Assembly (NCBI GenBank): GCA_002770955.1
Contig: PCUH01000289.1
Coordinates: 1 to 21,595, forward strand
Source of the DNA: Flavobacteriales bacterium CG18_big_fil_WC_8_21_14_2_50_32_9
GTDB taxonomy: Bacteria; Bacteroidota; Bacteroidia; Flavobacteriales_E; Vicingaceae
Direction of reading: 5' to 3'
Length of the DNA: 21,595 nt
In this document: positions 5,987 through 12,920 of the stretch, piece by piece
Numbering within the stretch: position 1 is the first letter of the stretch
Layout: each line of letters opens with the position of its first letter
The notes under the pieces: generated by a model
The model's database searches: none
Told to the model about the DNA's origin: nothing
Seen by the model: the letters and a program-made list of their open reading frames with translations, nothing else
Made by a program: the position numbers and the translations under genes

Positions 5987-5996
5987 GTTTGATGCA

Positions 5997-7187
5997 CTAC
6001 ACAACTTCATCTTTAATTATTTTTTTTTCTTTTTTGTTGGTAATTAATCCCAACATCATTATCAAAGAAGTTAAGATTATTACTTGTATTATTAGTGATT
6101 TATTTACTAATTCAATGGATTGAGAAGGATCTATGGCCAAAAACAACAAAATTGTTATTAAACCCCTAGGGGCAATTAGTAATAAGGGTCTTAAAGGTAA
6201 CCTTGATAATTTTAATTCAATGAGCCTAAAAAAGAAAATAGCAACCACAATACTTCCAGACCATATAAGCGATGCTTGATTAATAATTTCAGTAGTACTT
6301 ATCAGATAACCGAAAAGCATAAAAAAGATGGTTCGTATCAAAAAAGTACCCTCCATAACTATTTCCTTAAATTTTATTATTTCTAGATTAAGCTTGTCGG
6401 GTTTAACTTTTTCAACCCATTTTATTTTTTTTAACTCATCTAAATTGCCTAATAAAATACCAAACAACAAAATAAAAATTAAGGCGGGAAGATGAAATAA
6501 TTTAGAAACGGCATAAATAGTAATGATGATAATGATAATAGGCACAAATTTAGTATGGTTATTTATTTTACTTAATAAGTATGCTAATCCAATAGTGGCT
6601 ATAAATGAAATAACTAAAATTATTAAAATTTGTAGGGTGAAATTCCCAAATGCAGCTACATTAATAGTCTCGTTTAACGCAATAAAATCGAAAAAAACTA
6701 CACCAAAAATATCTGATAAACTACTTTCATAAATAATAAATTCTTTACTTGATTTAGAAATGTTTCTAACACTAGGAATGGCTATTGCACTGCTTATTAT
6801 TGAAAGAGGAATAGCATTTAACAAGCTATCTTTATAGGAGTAATTCCCAAAATAATAAAACGCATAGCCAAGTAAAAAACTAAGTCCAACGGTTTGTATT
6901 AATGACGAAATAACAGATTTTCTTATAAGAGAATAGTTCGATTTTTTGAATTCCAATTCAAGAGAGCCCTCTAGTACAATCAAAATTAATCCAATTGTTC
7001 CAAAAATAGGAAGTAATACATCTAAATCTGGAATTTTAATTCCAAGAAAATCAACTATTTGTTTTGCTAACCACCCAGAAGTTAATAGCAATATTACAGA
7101 AGGAATTCTAGTTTTAGGAGCCGTTAGGTCGAATAAATAAGCTATAATGATTAAAGCACAAATTGTTATTATAATAGGAAGAGCCAT
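5997..7187 (-). CDS. Cation:proton antiporter, CPA1/NhaP-like
   Basis: The 396-residue protein is almost entirely hydrophobic, with about 11-12 membrane segments, and matches the Na+/H+ exchanger fold. Recognisable family signatures are LIVLEGSLELEF (69-80), ESSLSDIFGVVFFD (154-167) with Asp159 at the expected ion-binding position, TFLIRTIFFMLFGY (281-294), and APRGLITILL near the C-terminus. CPA1 proteins exchange Na+ or K+ for H+ across the inner membrane for pH and salt homeostasis; which ion is used cannot be told. There is no C-terminal TrkA-type domain, only a short charged tail (NKKEKKIIKDEVV), so it is the minimal form. It stands alone, with its own promoter box at 7226-7233, and is bracketed by inverted copies of two repeat families, which makes recent movement or local rearrangement possible. 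Confidence 0.88.
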   Translation of the reverse strand: MALPIIITICALIIIAYLFDLTAPKTRIPSVILLLTSGWLAKQIVDFLGIKIPDLDVLLPIFGTIGLILIVLEGSLELEFKKSNYSLIRKSVISSLIQTVGLSFLLGYAFYYFGNYSYKDSLLNAIPLSIISSAIAIPSVRNISKSSKEFIIYESSLSDIFGVVFFDFIALNETINVAAFGNFTLQILIILVISFIATIGLAYLLSKINNHTKFVPIIIIIITIYAVSKLFHLPALIFILLFGILLGNLDELKKIKWVEKVKPDKLNLEIIKFKEIVMEGTFLIRTIFFMLFGYLISTTEIINQASLIWSGSIVVAIFFFRLIELKLSRLPLRPLLLIAPRGLITILLFLAIDPSQSIELVNKSLIIQVIILTSLIMMLGLITNKKEKKIIKDEVV

Positions 7188-7225
7188 AGTTTGTCTAAAA
7201 CAAAATTAAATATTTCGCAATTTTT

Positions 7226-7233
7226 CAAAGATA
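7226..7233 (-). promoter_or_regulatory. Promoter box of the antiporter gene
   Basis: On the minus strand TATCTTTG matches TAnnTTTG. A transcript would start near 7219, giving a ~32-nt A-rich leader before ATG 7187. No well-spaced TTG -33 element is seen. Confidence 0.5.
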
Positions 7234-7330
7234 ATTAATATAACGTGTGCTTTTCTTCATCAAACAAAATTACTTTTTAAAAAAAACATAATTAATTTCC
7301 TTTGGTATCTTTATGGTTATTCTTGGAGCT

Positions 7331-7380
7331 AGATTCCTGCCAGTATTTATCCTGAGGAATCGAAGGGCAGGAATGACGTT
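7331..7380 (+). repeat. Inner inverted repeat, right copy
   Basis: It starts AGATTCCTG and ends CAGGAATGACGTT, the exact reverse complements of the two ends of 5832-5880. The middle contains ATCGAAGGG, shared with 5900-5936. Confidence 0.65.
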
Positions 7381-7399
7381 GCAGATTGTTTTATCAAAC

Positions 7400-7417
7400 C
7401 ATTCGTGCATTCGTGGC
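7400..7417 (-). repeat. Outer inverted repeat, right copy
   Basis: CATTCGTGCATTCGTGGC is the reverse complement of 5750-5767 with one mismatch. The order of inner and outer repeats is mirrored on the two sides of the antiporter. Confidence 0.65.
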
Positions 7418-7492
7418 TTTTACATTGCAAAATTGTCAGTCATTTTATAGCGGTGTTGGTTTTAGTTAGTCAATCTGTCATAAAAAAGGCGA

Positions 7493-7508
7493 TGGCATGT
7501 GGTTTGAC
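7493..7508 (+). promoter_or_regulatory. Possible sigma-54-like (-24/-12) promoter of htpG
   Basis: TGGCATG-N4-TTGAC resembles the sigma-54 consensus TGGCACG-N4-TTGCW, with GG at -24 and GA in place of GC at -12. The ATG lies 38 nt further on. No TAnnTTTG box is seen nearby. The TGTCA motifs upstream could bind an activator or be a separate heat-shock element. Confidence 0.35.
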
Positions 7509-7545
7509 TAGAGAGAAAACTGTTAAACTTAAAAATTAAAAGACT

Positions 7546-9438
7546 ATGGCAAAAGGAAAAATTAAAGTTCAAACGGAGAACATCTTTCCCATTATTAAAA
7601 AATTCTTATACTCCGATCACGAAATATTTTTAAGAGAACTCATCGCTAATGCTACGGATGCGACTAAAAAACTACATTCGTTAAGTGCATTGGGTGAGTT
7701 TAAAGGCGAAATAGGTGATGATACCATACAAATCACCTTAGATAAAAAAGCTAAAACACTTACCATTAGCGATAAAGGTATTGGTATGAGTGAGGAGGAG
7801 ATTAAAAAATACATCAATCAGATTGCTTTTTCGGGTGCTGAAGAGTTCGTTAACAAATTCAAAGATAAAACTGATACTCAAAATATTATTGGTAAATTCG
7901 GTTTAGGATTTTACTCTTCTTTTATGGTTGCTGAACGGGTAGAAATTATTTCTAAAAACTATAAAGATGAACCTGCTGCTCATTGGGAGTGTGATGGTAG
8001 TCCTGAGTATAGCATCAAACAAGGTAAGAAAGAAAAGCGTGGAACGGATGTTATTTTACACATAGCTGAAGATTCTACCGAATTTTTGGAAGAACATCGA
8101 ATAAAAACCTTACTCAGTAAATATTGTAAGTTCATGCCTATTGCTATTCAATTTGGTGAAAAATCGGATTGGGTGGACAATAAAAAAGGCAAAAAAGACA
8201 AAGATGGTAATGTTGAAAAAGAAGAAATTAAAGTCCCCAATATTATCAACAACCCAACTCCAGCATGGACTAAAACACCATCCACATTAGAGGATAAAGA
8301 TTATGCTGATTTCTACAGAGAGTTGTACCCAATGAACTTTGAGGAGTCCTTGTTTCACATCCATTTAAATGTAGATTATCCGTTTAACCTTACCGGAATT
8401 TTGTATTTCCCAAAAATAAAACCTAACATGGAAGTACAAAAAGACAAAATCCAATTGTACTCTCGTCAGGTATTTATTACCGATTCGGTAGAGGGAATTG
8501 TTCCTGATTTCTTAATGTTGTTGCATGGTGTGATTGATTCTCCAGATATACCTCTAAATGTTTCTCGTTCTTATTTACAAGCCGATGGAGCAGTTAAAAA
8601 AATTGCTAGCCACATCTCTAAAAAAGTTGCCGATAAGTTAGAAGAGTTGTTTAAAAACGATAGAGCAGATTTTGAGAAAAAATGGGACGATATTAAAGTG
8701 TTTATCGAATATGGAATGTTGTCTGACGAAAAATTTGCAGAAAGAGCTCAAAAATTCGCTTTATATAAAACTACAGAGGGTAAGTATTACACCATGGATG
8801 AGCTTACCGAAAAAATTAAGCCTCTACAAACAGATAAGGATAACAAAGTAGTTTATTTATATACAAGTGATGCTGAAGCCCAACATTCATTCATTGAAGT
8901 GGCAAAAAACAAAGGCTACGAAGTAATGGTGTTAGATACTGCTCTTACCGCTCATTTAGTGGGCAAGTTAGAGCAAACGGTAAAAGACAGTACATTTGCT
9001 CGTATAGATGCGGATACCATTGATAAATTGGTGAATAAGGATGAAAAAATTCCATCCAAGTTATCTGATAAAGAACAAGAAAAACTAAAACCAATCATTG
9101 AGGAAGTAATCGCTAAAGATAAATTTACCGTACTTTTTGAAAGTATGAATGAAACCGATCAACCTATGACTATTGTTCAGCCAGAGTTTATGCGAAGAAT
9201 GAAAGACATGAGTAAAATTGGTGGCGGAATGAATATGTTTGGTGGAGCTATGCCCGATGCTTATAATTTGGTAGTAAATGCCAATCATCCAATCATTTCT
9301 AAAATTTTGAATGAGAAAGATGCCTCAAAACAAAAAGAAATAACCAAACAAACTGCCGATTTAGCCATGCTTTCGCAAAACATGTTGAAAGGTGAGGAGT
9401 TAACTAAATTTATTAAACGTAGTTTGGAGTTGATTTAA
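7546..9438 (+). CDS. htpG: Hsp90-family molecular chaperone HtpG
   Basis: HtpG is the bacterial Hsp90, an ATP-driven homodimeric chaperone acting in the cytosol on late folding and stress-damaged clients. The 630 residues are of normal bacterial length. The GHKL ATPase motifs are present: FLRELIANATDATKK (28-42; Glu31, Asn35, Asp38), SDKGIGM (75-81) and GKFGLGFYSSF (116-126). A charged linker (KKGKKDKDGNVEKEE) leads into the middle domain, which contains LYSRQVFITD and DIPLNVSRSYLQ; the Arg of the latter contacts the ATP gamma-phosphate in the family. A Met/Gly-rich segment (~549-567) lies in the C-terminal dimerisation domain. FLRELIANATDA differs slightly from the usual FLRELISNASDA. The gene is monocistronic, with its own promoter region and a strong terminator. 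Confidence 0.97.
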   Translation: MAKGKIKVQTENIFPIIKKFLYSDHEIFLRELIANATDATKKLHSLSALGEFKGEIGDDTIQITLDKKAKTLTISDKGIGMSEEEIKKYINQIAFSGAEEFVNKFKDKTDTQNIIGKFGLGFYSSFMVAERVEIISKNYKDEPAAHWECDGSPEYSIKQGKKEKRGTDVILHIAEDSTEFLEEHRIKTLLSKYCKFMPIAIQFGEKSDWVDNKKGKKDKDGNVEKEEIKVPNIINNPTPAWTKTPSTLEDKDYADFYRELYPMNFEESLFHIHLNVDYPFNLTGILYFPKIKPNMEVQKDKIQLYSRQVFITDSVEGIVPDFLMLLHGVIDSPDIPLNVSRSYLQADGAVKKIASHISKKVADKLEELFKNDRADFEKKWDDIKVFIEYGMLSDEKFAERAQKFALYKTTEGKYYTMDELTEKIKPLQTDKDNKVVYLYTSDAEAQHSFIEVAKNKGYEVMVLDTALTAHLVGKLEQTVKDSTFARIDADTIDKLVNKDEKIPSKLSDKEQEKLKPIIEEVIAKDKFTVLFESMNETDQPMTIVQPEFMRRMKDMSKIGGGMNMFGGAMPDAYNLVVNANHPIISKILNEKDASKQKEITKQTADLAMLSQNMLKGEELTKFIKRSLELI

Positions 9439-9452
9439 AACCAAACCAAACT

Positions 9453-9504
9453 AAACCTCCAAGGTTTATATATGCTAGCGTAAAGTAAACCTTGGAGGTT
9501 TTTT
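9453..9504 (+). terminator. Strong Rho-independent terminator of htpG
   Basis: A perfect 16-bp stem pairs AAACCTCCAAGGTTTA (9453-9468) with its reverse complement at 9486-9501, with a 17-nt loop and a run of six T at 9499-9504. It begins 14 nt after the htpG stop. Confidence 0.93.
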
Positions 9505-9569
9505 ATTAATAATAAAAAGATTGTGAATAAGATTTTGTAAAATGCGAATGGCAACTCCTTCACATTAAA

Positions 9570-9577
9570 TACCTTTG
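9570..9577 (+). promoter_or_regulatory. Promoter box of lemA
   Basis: TACCTTTG matches TAnnTTTG. A transcript would start near 9584, leaving a ~26-nt A-rich leader before ATG 9610. The possible GTG start at 9577 is the last base of this box onward, so it cannot be translated from this promoter. Confidence 0.6.
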
Positions 9578-9609
9578 TGCAACAAAAACTAAAAATTAAA
9601 AACAAAAAC

Positions 9610-10200
9610 ATGAAAAAATCAATAATTGTAATAGGTGTCCTAGGATTACTTATTTTATGGCTAGTATTCTCATCAATTGGTTCTTACAACAGTATGGTAA
9701 CCAAAGATGAAGCTGTTGATGGTCAATGGGCTCAAGTAGAAAACGTTTATCAACGTAGAGCCGACCTTATTCCTAACTTAGTTAGTACTGTTAAGGGATA
9801 TGCAGCTCACGAAAAAGAAACCTTAGAAGGCGTTGTTAATGCAAGAGCTAAAGCTACTTCAACCACTATTAATGCCAATAATTTAGATGCTGCAGCTTTA
9901 CAAAAATTCCAAGCAGCTCAAGACGGATTAAGCTCTGCTTTATCTCGTTTGATGGTAGTTGTGGAAAAATACCCTGACTTAAAAGCCAATCAAAACTTTT
10001 TGGAGTTACAAGCTCAGTTAGAAGGTACCGAAAATAGAATTTCTAACGAACGTATGAAGTTCAATGAAACAGCTAAAGACTTCAATACTTATATTAGAAA
10101 ATTTCCAAAGAACCTATATGCTGGTATGTTTGGTTTTGAAAAAAGAGCCTATTTCGAATCTACCGAAGGTGCTGATGTAGCTCCAAAAGTAGAGTTTTAA
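9610..10200 (+). CDS. lemA: LemA family protein
   Basis: The 196-residue protein starts with one membrane segment (~4-22, KKSIIVIGVLGLLILWLVF). The conserved LemA core follows: YNSMVTKDEAVDGQWAQVE, then NVYQRRADLIPNLVSTVKGY, AAHEKETLEGVVNARAKA, and FNETAKDFNTYIRKFP near the end. The core is a helical bundle exposed outside the inner membrane, in the periplasm if the N-terminus is cytosolic. The biochemical role of LemA is not well established. In many bacteria the gene is followed by TPM-domain genes, as here, which suggests a shared envelope function. ATG 9610 is chosen over GTG 9577 because the latter overlaps the promoter box. A hairpin repeat lies between this gene and the next, 151 bp away, so co-transcription is likely but not certain. 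Confidence 0.92.
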   Translation: MKKSIIVIGVLGLLILWLVFSSIGSYNSMVTKDEAVDGQWAQVENVYQRRADLIPNLVSTVKGYAAHEKETLEGVVNARAKATSTTINANNLDAAALQKFQAAQDGLSSALSRLMVVVEKYPDLKANQNFLELQAQLEGTENRISNERMKFNETAKDFNTYIRKFPKNLYAGMFGFEKRAYFESTEGADVAPKVEF

Positions 10201-10214
10201 TTTTTTAAATATAC

Positions 10215-10239
10215 CTGACAGGTTTCCAAAACCTGTCAG
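10215..10239. repeat. Perfect hairpin repeat between lemA and the first TPM gene
   Basis: CTGACAGGTTT (10215-10225) and AAACCTGTCAG (10229-10239) form an 11-bp stem with a 3-nt loop. No T-tract follows. It resembles a dispersed Bacteroidota intergenic hairpin I recall; it may instead trim or stabilise the mRNA. Confidence 0.65.
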
Positions 10240-10351
10240 ATGTTAACCTCAAATGCCGTAAACAAAGAGTTTTTAATTCTTTTTTTTACAAGCATTCTCG
10301 AAAAATTAGTTTTTTTCAAAAATATTTTTCGGGACTTTAAACCTTTAAACT

Positions 10352-10795
10352 ATGCCACAAGATTTATTTACCATAGCCCAACAGCAAGAAATTATTGCTG
10401 CTATCAAAGAAGCGGAGAAAAACACTTCTGGAGAAATTCGTGTACACATAGAAAAGAAATGTAAAGAAGATGTGCTCGACCATGCTGCTTTTATTTTTGA
10501 TGAATTGGAAATGCAACAAACAGCACTTCGTAATGGCGTACTCATTTATTTGGCAGTAGAAGACCGAAAACTTGCTATTTTGGGCGATGCAGGTATTAAT
10601 TTAAAAGTGCCAAAAGGATTTTGGGATGAAATTAAAGATGTAATGATTACCAATTTTAAAGAAGGTAAATTTACCGAAGGCTTGTCGCAAGGAATTATTT
10701 TGGCAGGAGAACAGTTAAAAAAACATTATCCGCATGAGAAGGAGAATGATGTGAATGAATTGAGTGATGAAATATCATTTGGAGGTAAACTATGA
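10352..10795 (+). CDS. TPM domain protein without signal peptide
   Basis: The 147 residues are one TPM domain: an N-terminal helix (LFTIAQQQEIIAAIKEAEK), then TSGEIRVHIEKKC (25-37), ALRNGVLIYLAVEDRKLAILGDAGI (58-82) and a C-terminal helix with FTEGLSQGIILAGEQL. The TSGEI and NGVLIYLA strands are typical of the family. There is no signal peptide or membrane segment, and the tail is acidic, so the protein may stay in the cytosol or use another route. This contrasts with its downstream partner. The TGA stop overlaps the ATG of the next gene (ATGA), so the two are translationally coupled. TPM domains occur in proteins linked to photosystem repair in plants and to membrane protein upkeep in bacteria; the exact role here is unknown. 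Confidence 0.85.
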   Translation: MPQDLFTIAQQQEIIAAIKEAEKNTSGEIRVHIEKKCKEDVLDHAAFIFDELEMQQTALRNGVLIYLAVEDRKLAILGDAGINLKVPKGFWDEIKDVMITNFKEGKFTEGLSQGIILAGEQLKKHYPHEKENDVNELSDEISFGGKL

Positions 10796-11568
10796 AACAA
10801 CTCTCTATACTACTAATTATACTTTTTGCTTTTACTCCTATAAAAGCACAAGAAAAAAAATGCTTACTTGACCAACCTGCAAAACAGGATTTGGTGCAAG
10901 ATTATGCTGATATTATAGATGCAGAATCGGAAGCTCATTTACGTAAAACCTTAATTGCTTTTAACGATACCACTTCTACCCAAATTTTGGTAGTTACCAT
11001 AACTGATTTGTGTAATGAAGATAAAGTTGTTTTTGCTCATGCATTATTAGAAAAATGGGGTATAGGGCAAAAAGGAAAGAACAATGGTATTGTAATCTTG
11101 ATAAAGCCTAAAGAAATTGATGGTAAGGGGGAAACTTATATTGCTGTAGGCTATGGATTGGAAGGAGTTTTACCCGATGCTATTGCCAAACGAATAGTAG
11201 AAAACGAAATGATTCCTTACTTTAAGGAAAAGAAATACAGTTGGGGAATTATAGCAGGCGTAAATACAGTAATGTCTATTACTTCAGGCGAATTTTCGGC
11301 AGATGAATATGCCAAGAAAAATTCAGCAGGGTGGATTCCATTTGTTTTTGTGTTGGTGTTTATTGTTTTCTTTGTGCTGTTAAAATCTAAAGGGGCATCA
11401 AAATATGCAGCCTCTAATAATTTAGGATTTTGGGCTGCTTTAATGCTAATGAATGCTTCTAGTAGAAATCATGGAGGTTCTTTTGGTAATTTTGGTTCTG
11501 GAGGCGGTTCTTTTGGCGGATTTGGAGGAGGTTCTTCAGGAGGTGGTGGAGCAGGAGGGAGTTGGTAA
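10792..11568 (+). CDS. TPM domain protein, exported, with membrane anchor and Gly-rich tail (YgcG-like)
   Basis: The 258 residues start with a signal peptide (1-19, cut likely after KA). A TPM domain spans ~31-165 (DLVQDYADIIDAESEAHLRK, STQILVVTITDL, NNGIVILIKPKE, IAVGYGLEGVLPDAIAKRI). A membrane helix follows (~181-198), then a second hydrophobic patch (~211-221) and a long Gly/Ser/Phe tail from ~228 ending GGSW. This is the usual YgcG-type arrangement: the TPM domain lies outside the inner membrane and is anchored at the C-terminal side. The glycine tail is probably disordered. It is coupled to the preceding TPM gene by an ATGA overlap, and with lemA forms a widespread Bacteroidota cluster. 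Its stop is 4 nt from the convergent stop of the histidine kinase gene, with no separate terminator. Confidence 0.9.
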   Translation: MKQLSILLIILFAFTPIKAQEKKCLLDQPAKQDLVQDYADIIDAESEAHLRKTLIAFNDTTSTQILVVTITDLCNEDKVVFAHALLEKWGIGQKGKNNGIVILIKPKEIDGKGETYIAVGYGLEGVLPDAIAKRIVENEMIPYFKEKKYSWGIIAGVNTVMSITSGEFSADEYAKKNSAGWIPFVFVLVFIVFFVLLKSKGASKYAASNNLGFWAALMLMNASSRNHGGSFGNFGSGGGSFGGFGGGSSGGGGAGGSW

Positions 11569-11572
11569 GAAA

Positions 11573-12799
11573 TTAATTCATAATAAAAACAAACTGAAAC
11601 AATACACCTCCACTAGGTTGGTTGCTTATTTTTAATTTACCATCTAATTGTTCTGTTAAAAGTTCAATCAATTCCATCCCAAAACCTTTTTTTAGAGATT
11701 CTTTTATTCCTATACCATTATCGGAATACGTAAAAATTAATGTCTCATTTTCTTCTGTTAAATCAATTGTTATTTTTCCAACTGATGTAATTCCATGTTT
11801 TAATGAGTTGGATATAAGTTCATTTAATATCAAACCTAAAGGAACCATTTTTTGAACATCAATATTAGTAATTGAAGAAGATATAACCGATTCTATTTGA
11901 TGATTAACAGAATGTTGTTTGATTATATCTTCGGAAAGTTCTTTTATGTATTTATCAAATTGAACATCTAAGAAATTTCCAGATTGATACATTCTTTGAT
12001 GAACGAAAGACATGGCTAAAATACGATTTTGAGCATCACTAAAAACAATTTTACTATTCACATCATCAATTTTATCAGATTGTAGTCTTAGCATAGAATT
12101 AATGACTTGTAAATTATTTTTTACTCGATGATGAATTTCTTTTAACATGATAATTTTTTCATCATATTGTTTAAGCACAATTCGGTTTTGATTTTCAAGA
12201 CTTTCATTCGATTTTTGCAATTCATTAGTTACTTTTTTATTTGTTACAATAAACACATTGATAAGATAGAAAATAATACTTAATCCAATTAATACTTCAA
12301 AACCTAGTGAATAATAGATGGCAGGTTTAAAACTCAATGCATTTACTATGTTTAGTGGTAATTTTGTAAGTATGAAAAGTGTGAAAAATAAAAGTGACAC
12401 CAAGGAAGCTAATAGACCAGCTGTTCTACCAATATTAAAGGTAACAAAAAGAACAAGAACTACTATCCATAATAACCCTCCTAAATGAAAAGTATTTATG
12501 TTAAAAAACATATTTCCAAAAAGGATACAGAAAATAAGTATTGAAAATATTATAGATGCAACCCGAACATTTTTAATGAATTTAAGGGTAAATAAATGGA
12601 TTAAACAAAATAAGGCTGAAAATCCTGCTGGAATTGTTACTGGAAGCGCACAAATAGTCAGTGCAATTATAAAAACAGATGTGAATGCGACAAAGCTGAA
12701 TATTGAAAAATTAAAATTTACTTCAGCTTTTGCTTTTTCATAAGGAGAATCTGAGCTTTTAAGAAGCTCTCCAATAAAAAATAATTTAAGTTTGTTCAT
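11573..12799 (-). CDS. Membrane sensor histidine kinase, HisKA_2 type
   Basis: The 408-residue protein has about six membrane segments in the first 186 residues, resembling the 7TM/5TM-type input of cytosolic-output sensors, with no periplasmic domain of any size. A coiled linker (~188-215) leads to a HisKA_2 H-box, MLKEIHHRVKNNLQVI (218-233; His223 or His224 phosphorylated). The ATPase domain has an N-box LNELISNSLKHG (325-336), SDNGIGI (359-365) and KGFGMELIELL (371-381). These kinases often act on stand-alone response regulators or in general stress and light responses. No response regulator gene is in the window, so it is an orphan here. The frame extends upstream to a TTG (12823), but ATG 12799 is the more likely start. 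It converges with the second TPM gene. Confidence 0.88.
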   Translation of the reverse strand: MNKLKLFFIGELLKSSDSPYEKAKAEVNFNFSIFSFVAFTSVFIIALTICALPVTIPAGFSALFCLIHLFTLKFIKNVRVASIIFSILIFCILFGNMFFNINTFHLGGLLWIVVLVLFVTFNIGRTAGLLASLVSLLFFTLFILTKLPLNIVNALSFKPAIYYSLGFEVLIGLSIIFYLINVFIVTNKKVTNELQKSNESLENQNRIVLKQYDEKIIMLKEIHHRVKNNLQVINSMLRLQSDKIDDVNSKIVFSDAQNRILAMSFVHQRMYQSGNFLDVQFDKYIKELSEDIIKQHSVNHQIESVISSSITNIDVQKMVPLGLILNELISNSLKHGITSVGKITIDLTEENETLIFTYSDNGIGIKESLKKGFGMELIELLTEQLDGKLKISNQPSGGVLFQFVFIMN

Positions 12800-12826
12800 T
12801 TTAGCTATTGATAGTTTTCCCAAGCA

Positions 12827-12834
12827 CGAATATA
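12827..12834 (-). promoter_or_regulatory. Weak promoter box of the histidine kinase gene
   Basis: On the minus strand TATATTCG matches TAnnTTTG at all but one position. It would give a ~20-nt leader before ATG 12799. Confidence 0.3.
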
Positions 12835-12863
12835 CAATTTAATTTATTTAAACATCATAAAAC

Positions 12864-12901
12864 AAAAAAAAGCTGCGTAGAAAATTCTCTAGCAGCTTTT
12901 T
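12864..12901 (-). terminator. Rho-independent terminator of clpC
   Basis: On the plus strand AAAAAGCTGCGTAGA (12867-12881) pairs with TCTAGCAGCTTTTT (12888-12901), 14 bp with one bulged G and a 6-nt loop. Read on the minus strand it is followed by a run of eight or more T, so it ends clpC transcripts 20 nt after the stop. The T run on the plus side may make it work both ways. Confidence 0.85.
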
Positions 12902-12920
12902 AATTAATTGAAAATTAGGT

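Larger units (their letters stand above)
5469..5996. other. 528-bp intergenic region: operators, then a repeat cluster
   Basis: No gene is supported here. The left half (5469-5740) is very AT-rich and holds the five palindromes. The right half (5750-5990) is a mosaic of at least five short repeat elements, listed separately. The abrupt change near 5745 suggests that repeats arrived next to the regulatory region or replaced what lay there. Confidence 0.6.
7188..7545. other. 358-bp intergenic region between antiporter and htpG
   Basis: No gene is seen. It holds the antiporter promoter (7226-7233), an AT-rich stretch, the right copies of the two inverted repeats (7331-7380, 7400-7417), and the htpG promoter region (7430-7545). 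The last contains two TGTCA motifs (TGTCAGTCA near 7435 and CTGTCA near 7475). Confidence 0.6.

Noticed and set aside
5469..5996. CRISPR array or attachment site among the repeats
   Set aside because: The repeats are of different families, unevenly spaced and in both orientations, and no cas, integrase or tRNA gene is present.
9577..9609. Longer lemA start at GTG 9577
   Set aside because: The GTG overlaps the TACCTTTG promoter box, and the extra residues (MQQKLKIKNKN) would place a charged stretch before the natural N-terminal membrane segment. ATG 9610 fits the family.
12800..12823. TTG start at 12823 for the histidine kinase
   Set aside because: An ATG follows 24 nt later with no conserved sequence between; the promoter-like box at 12827-12834 also favours the later start.
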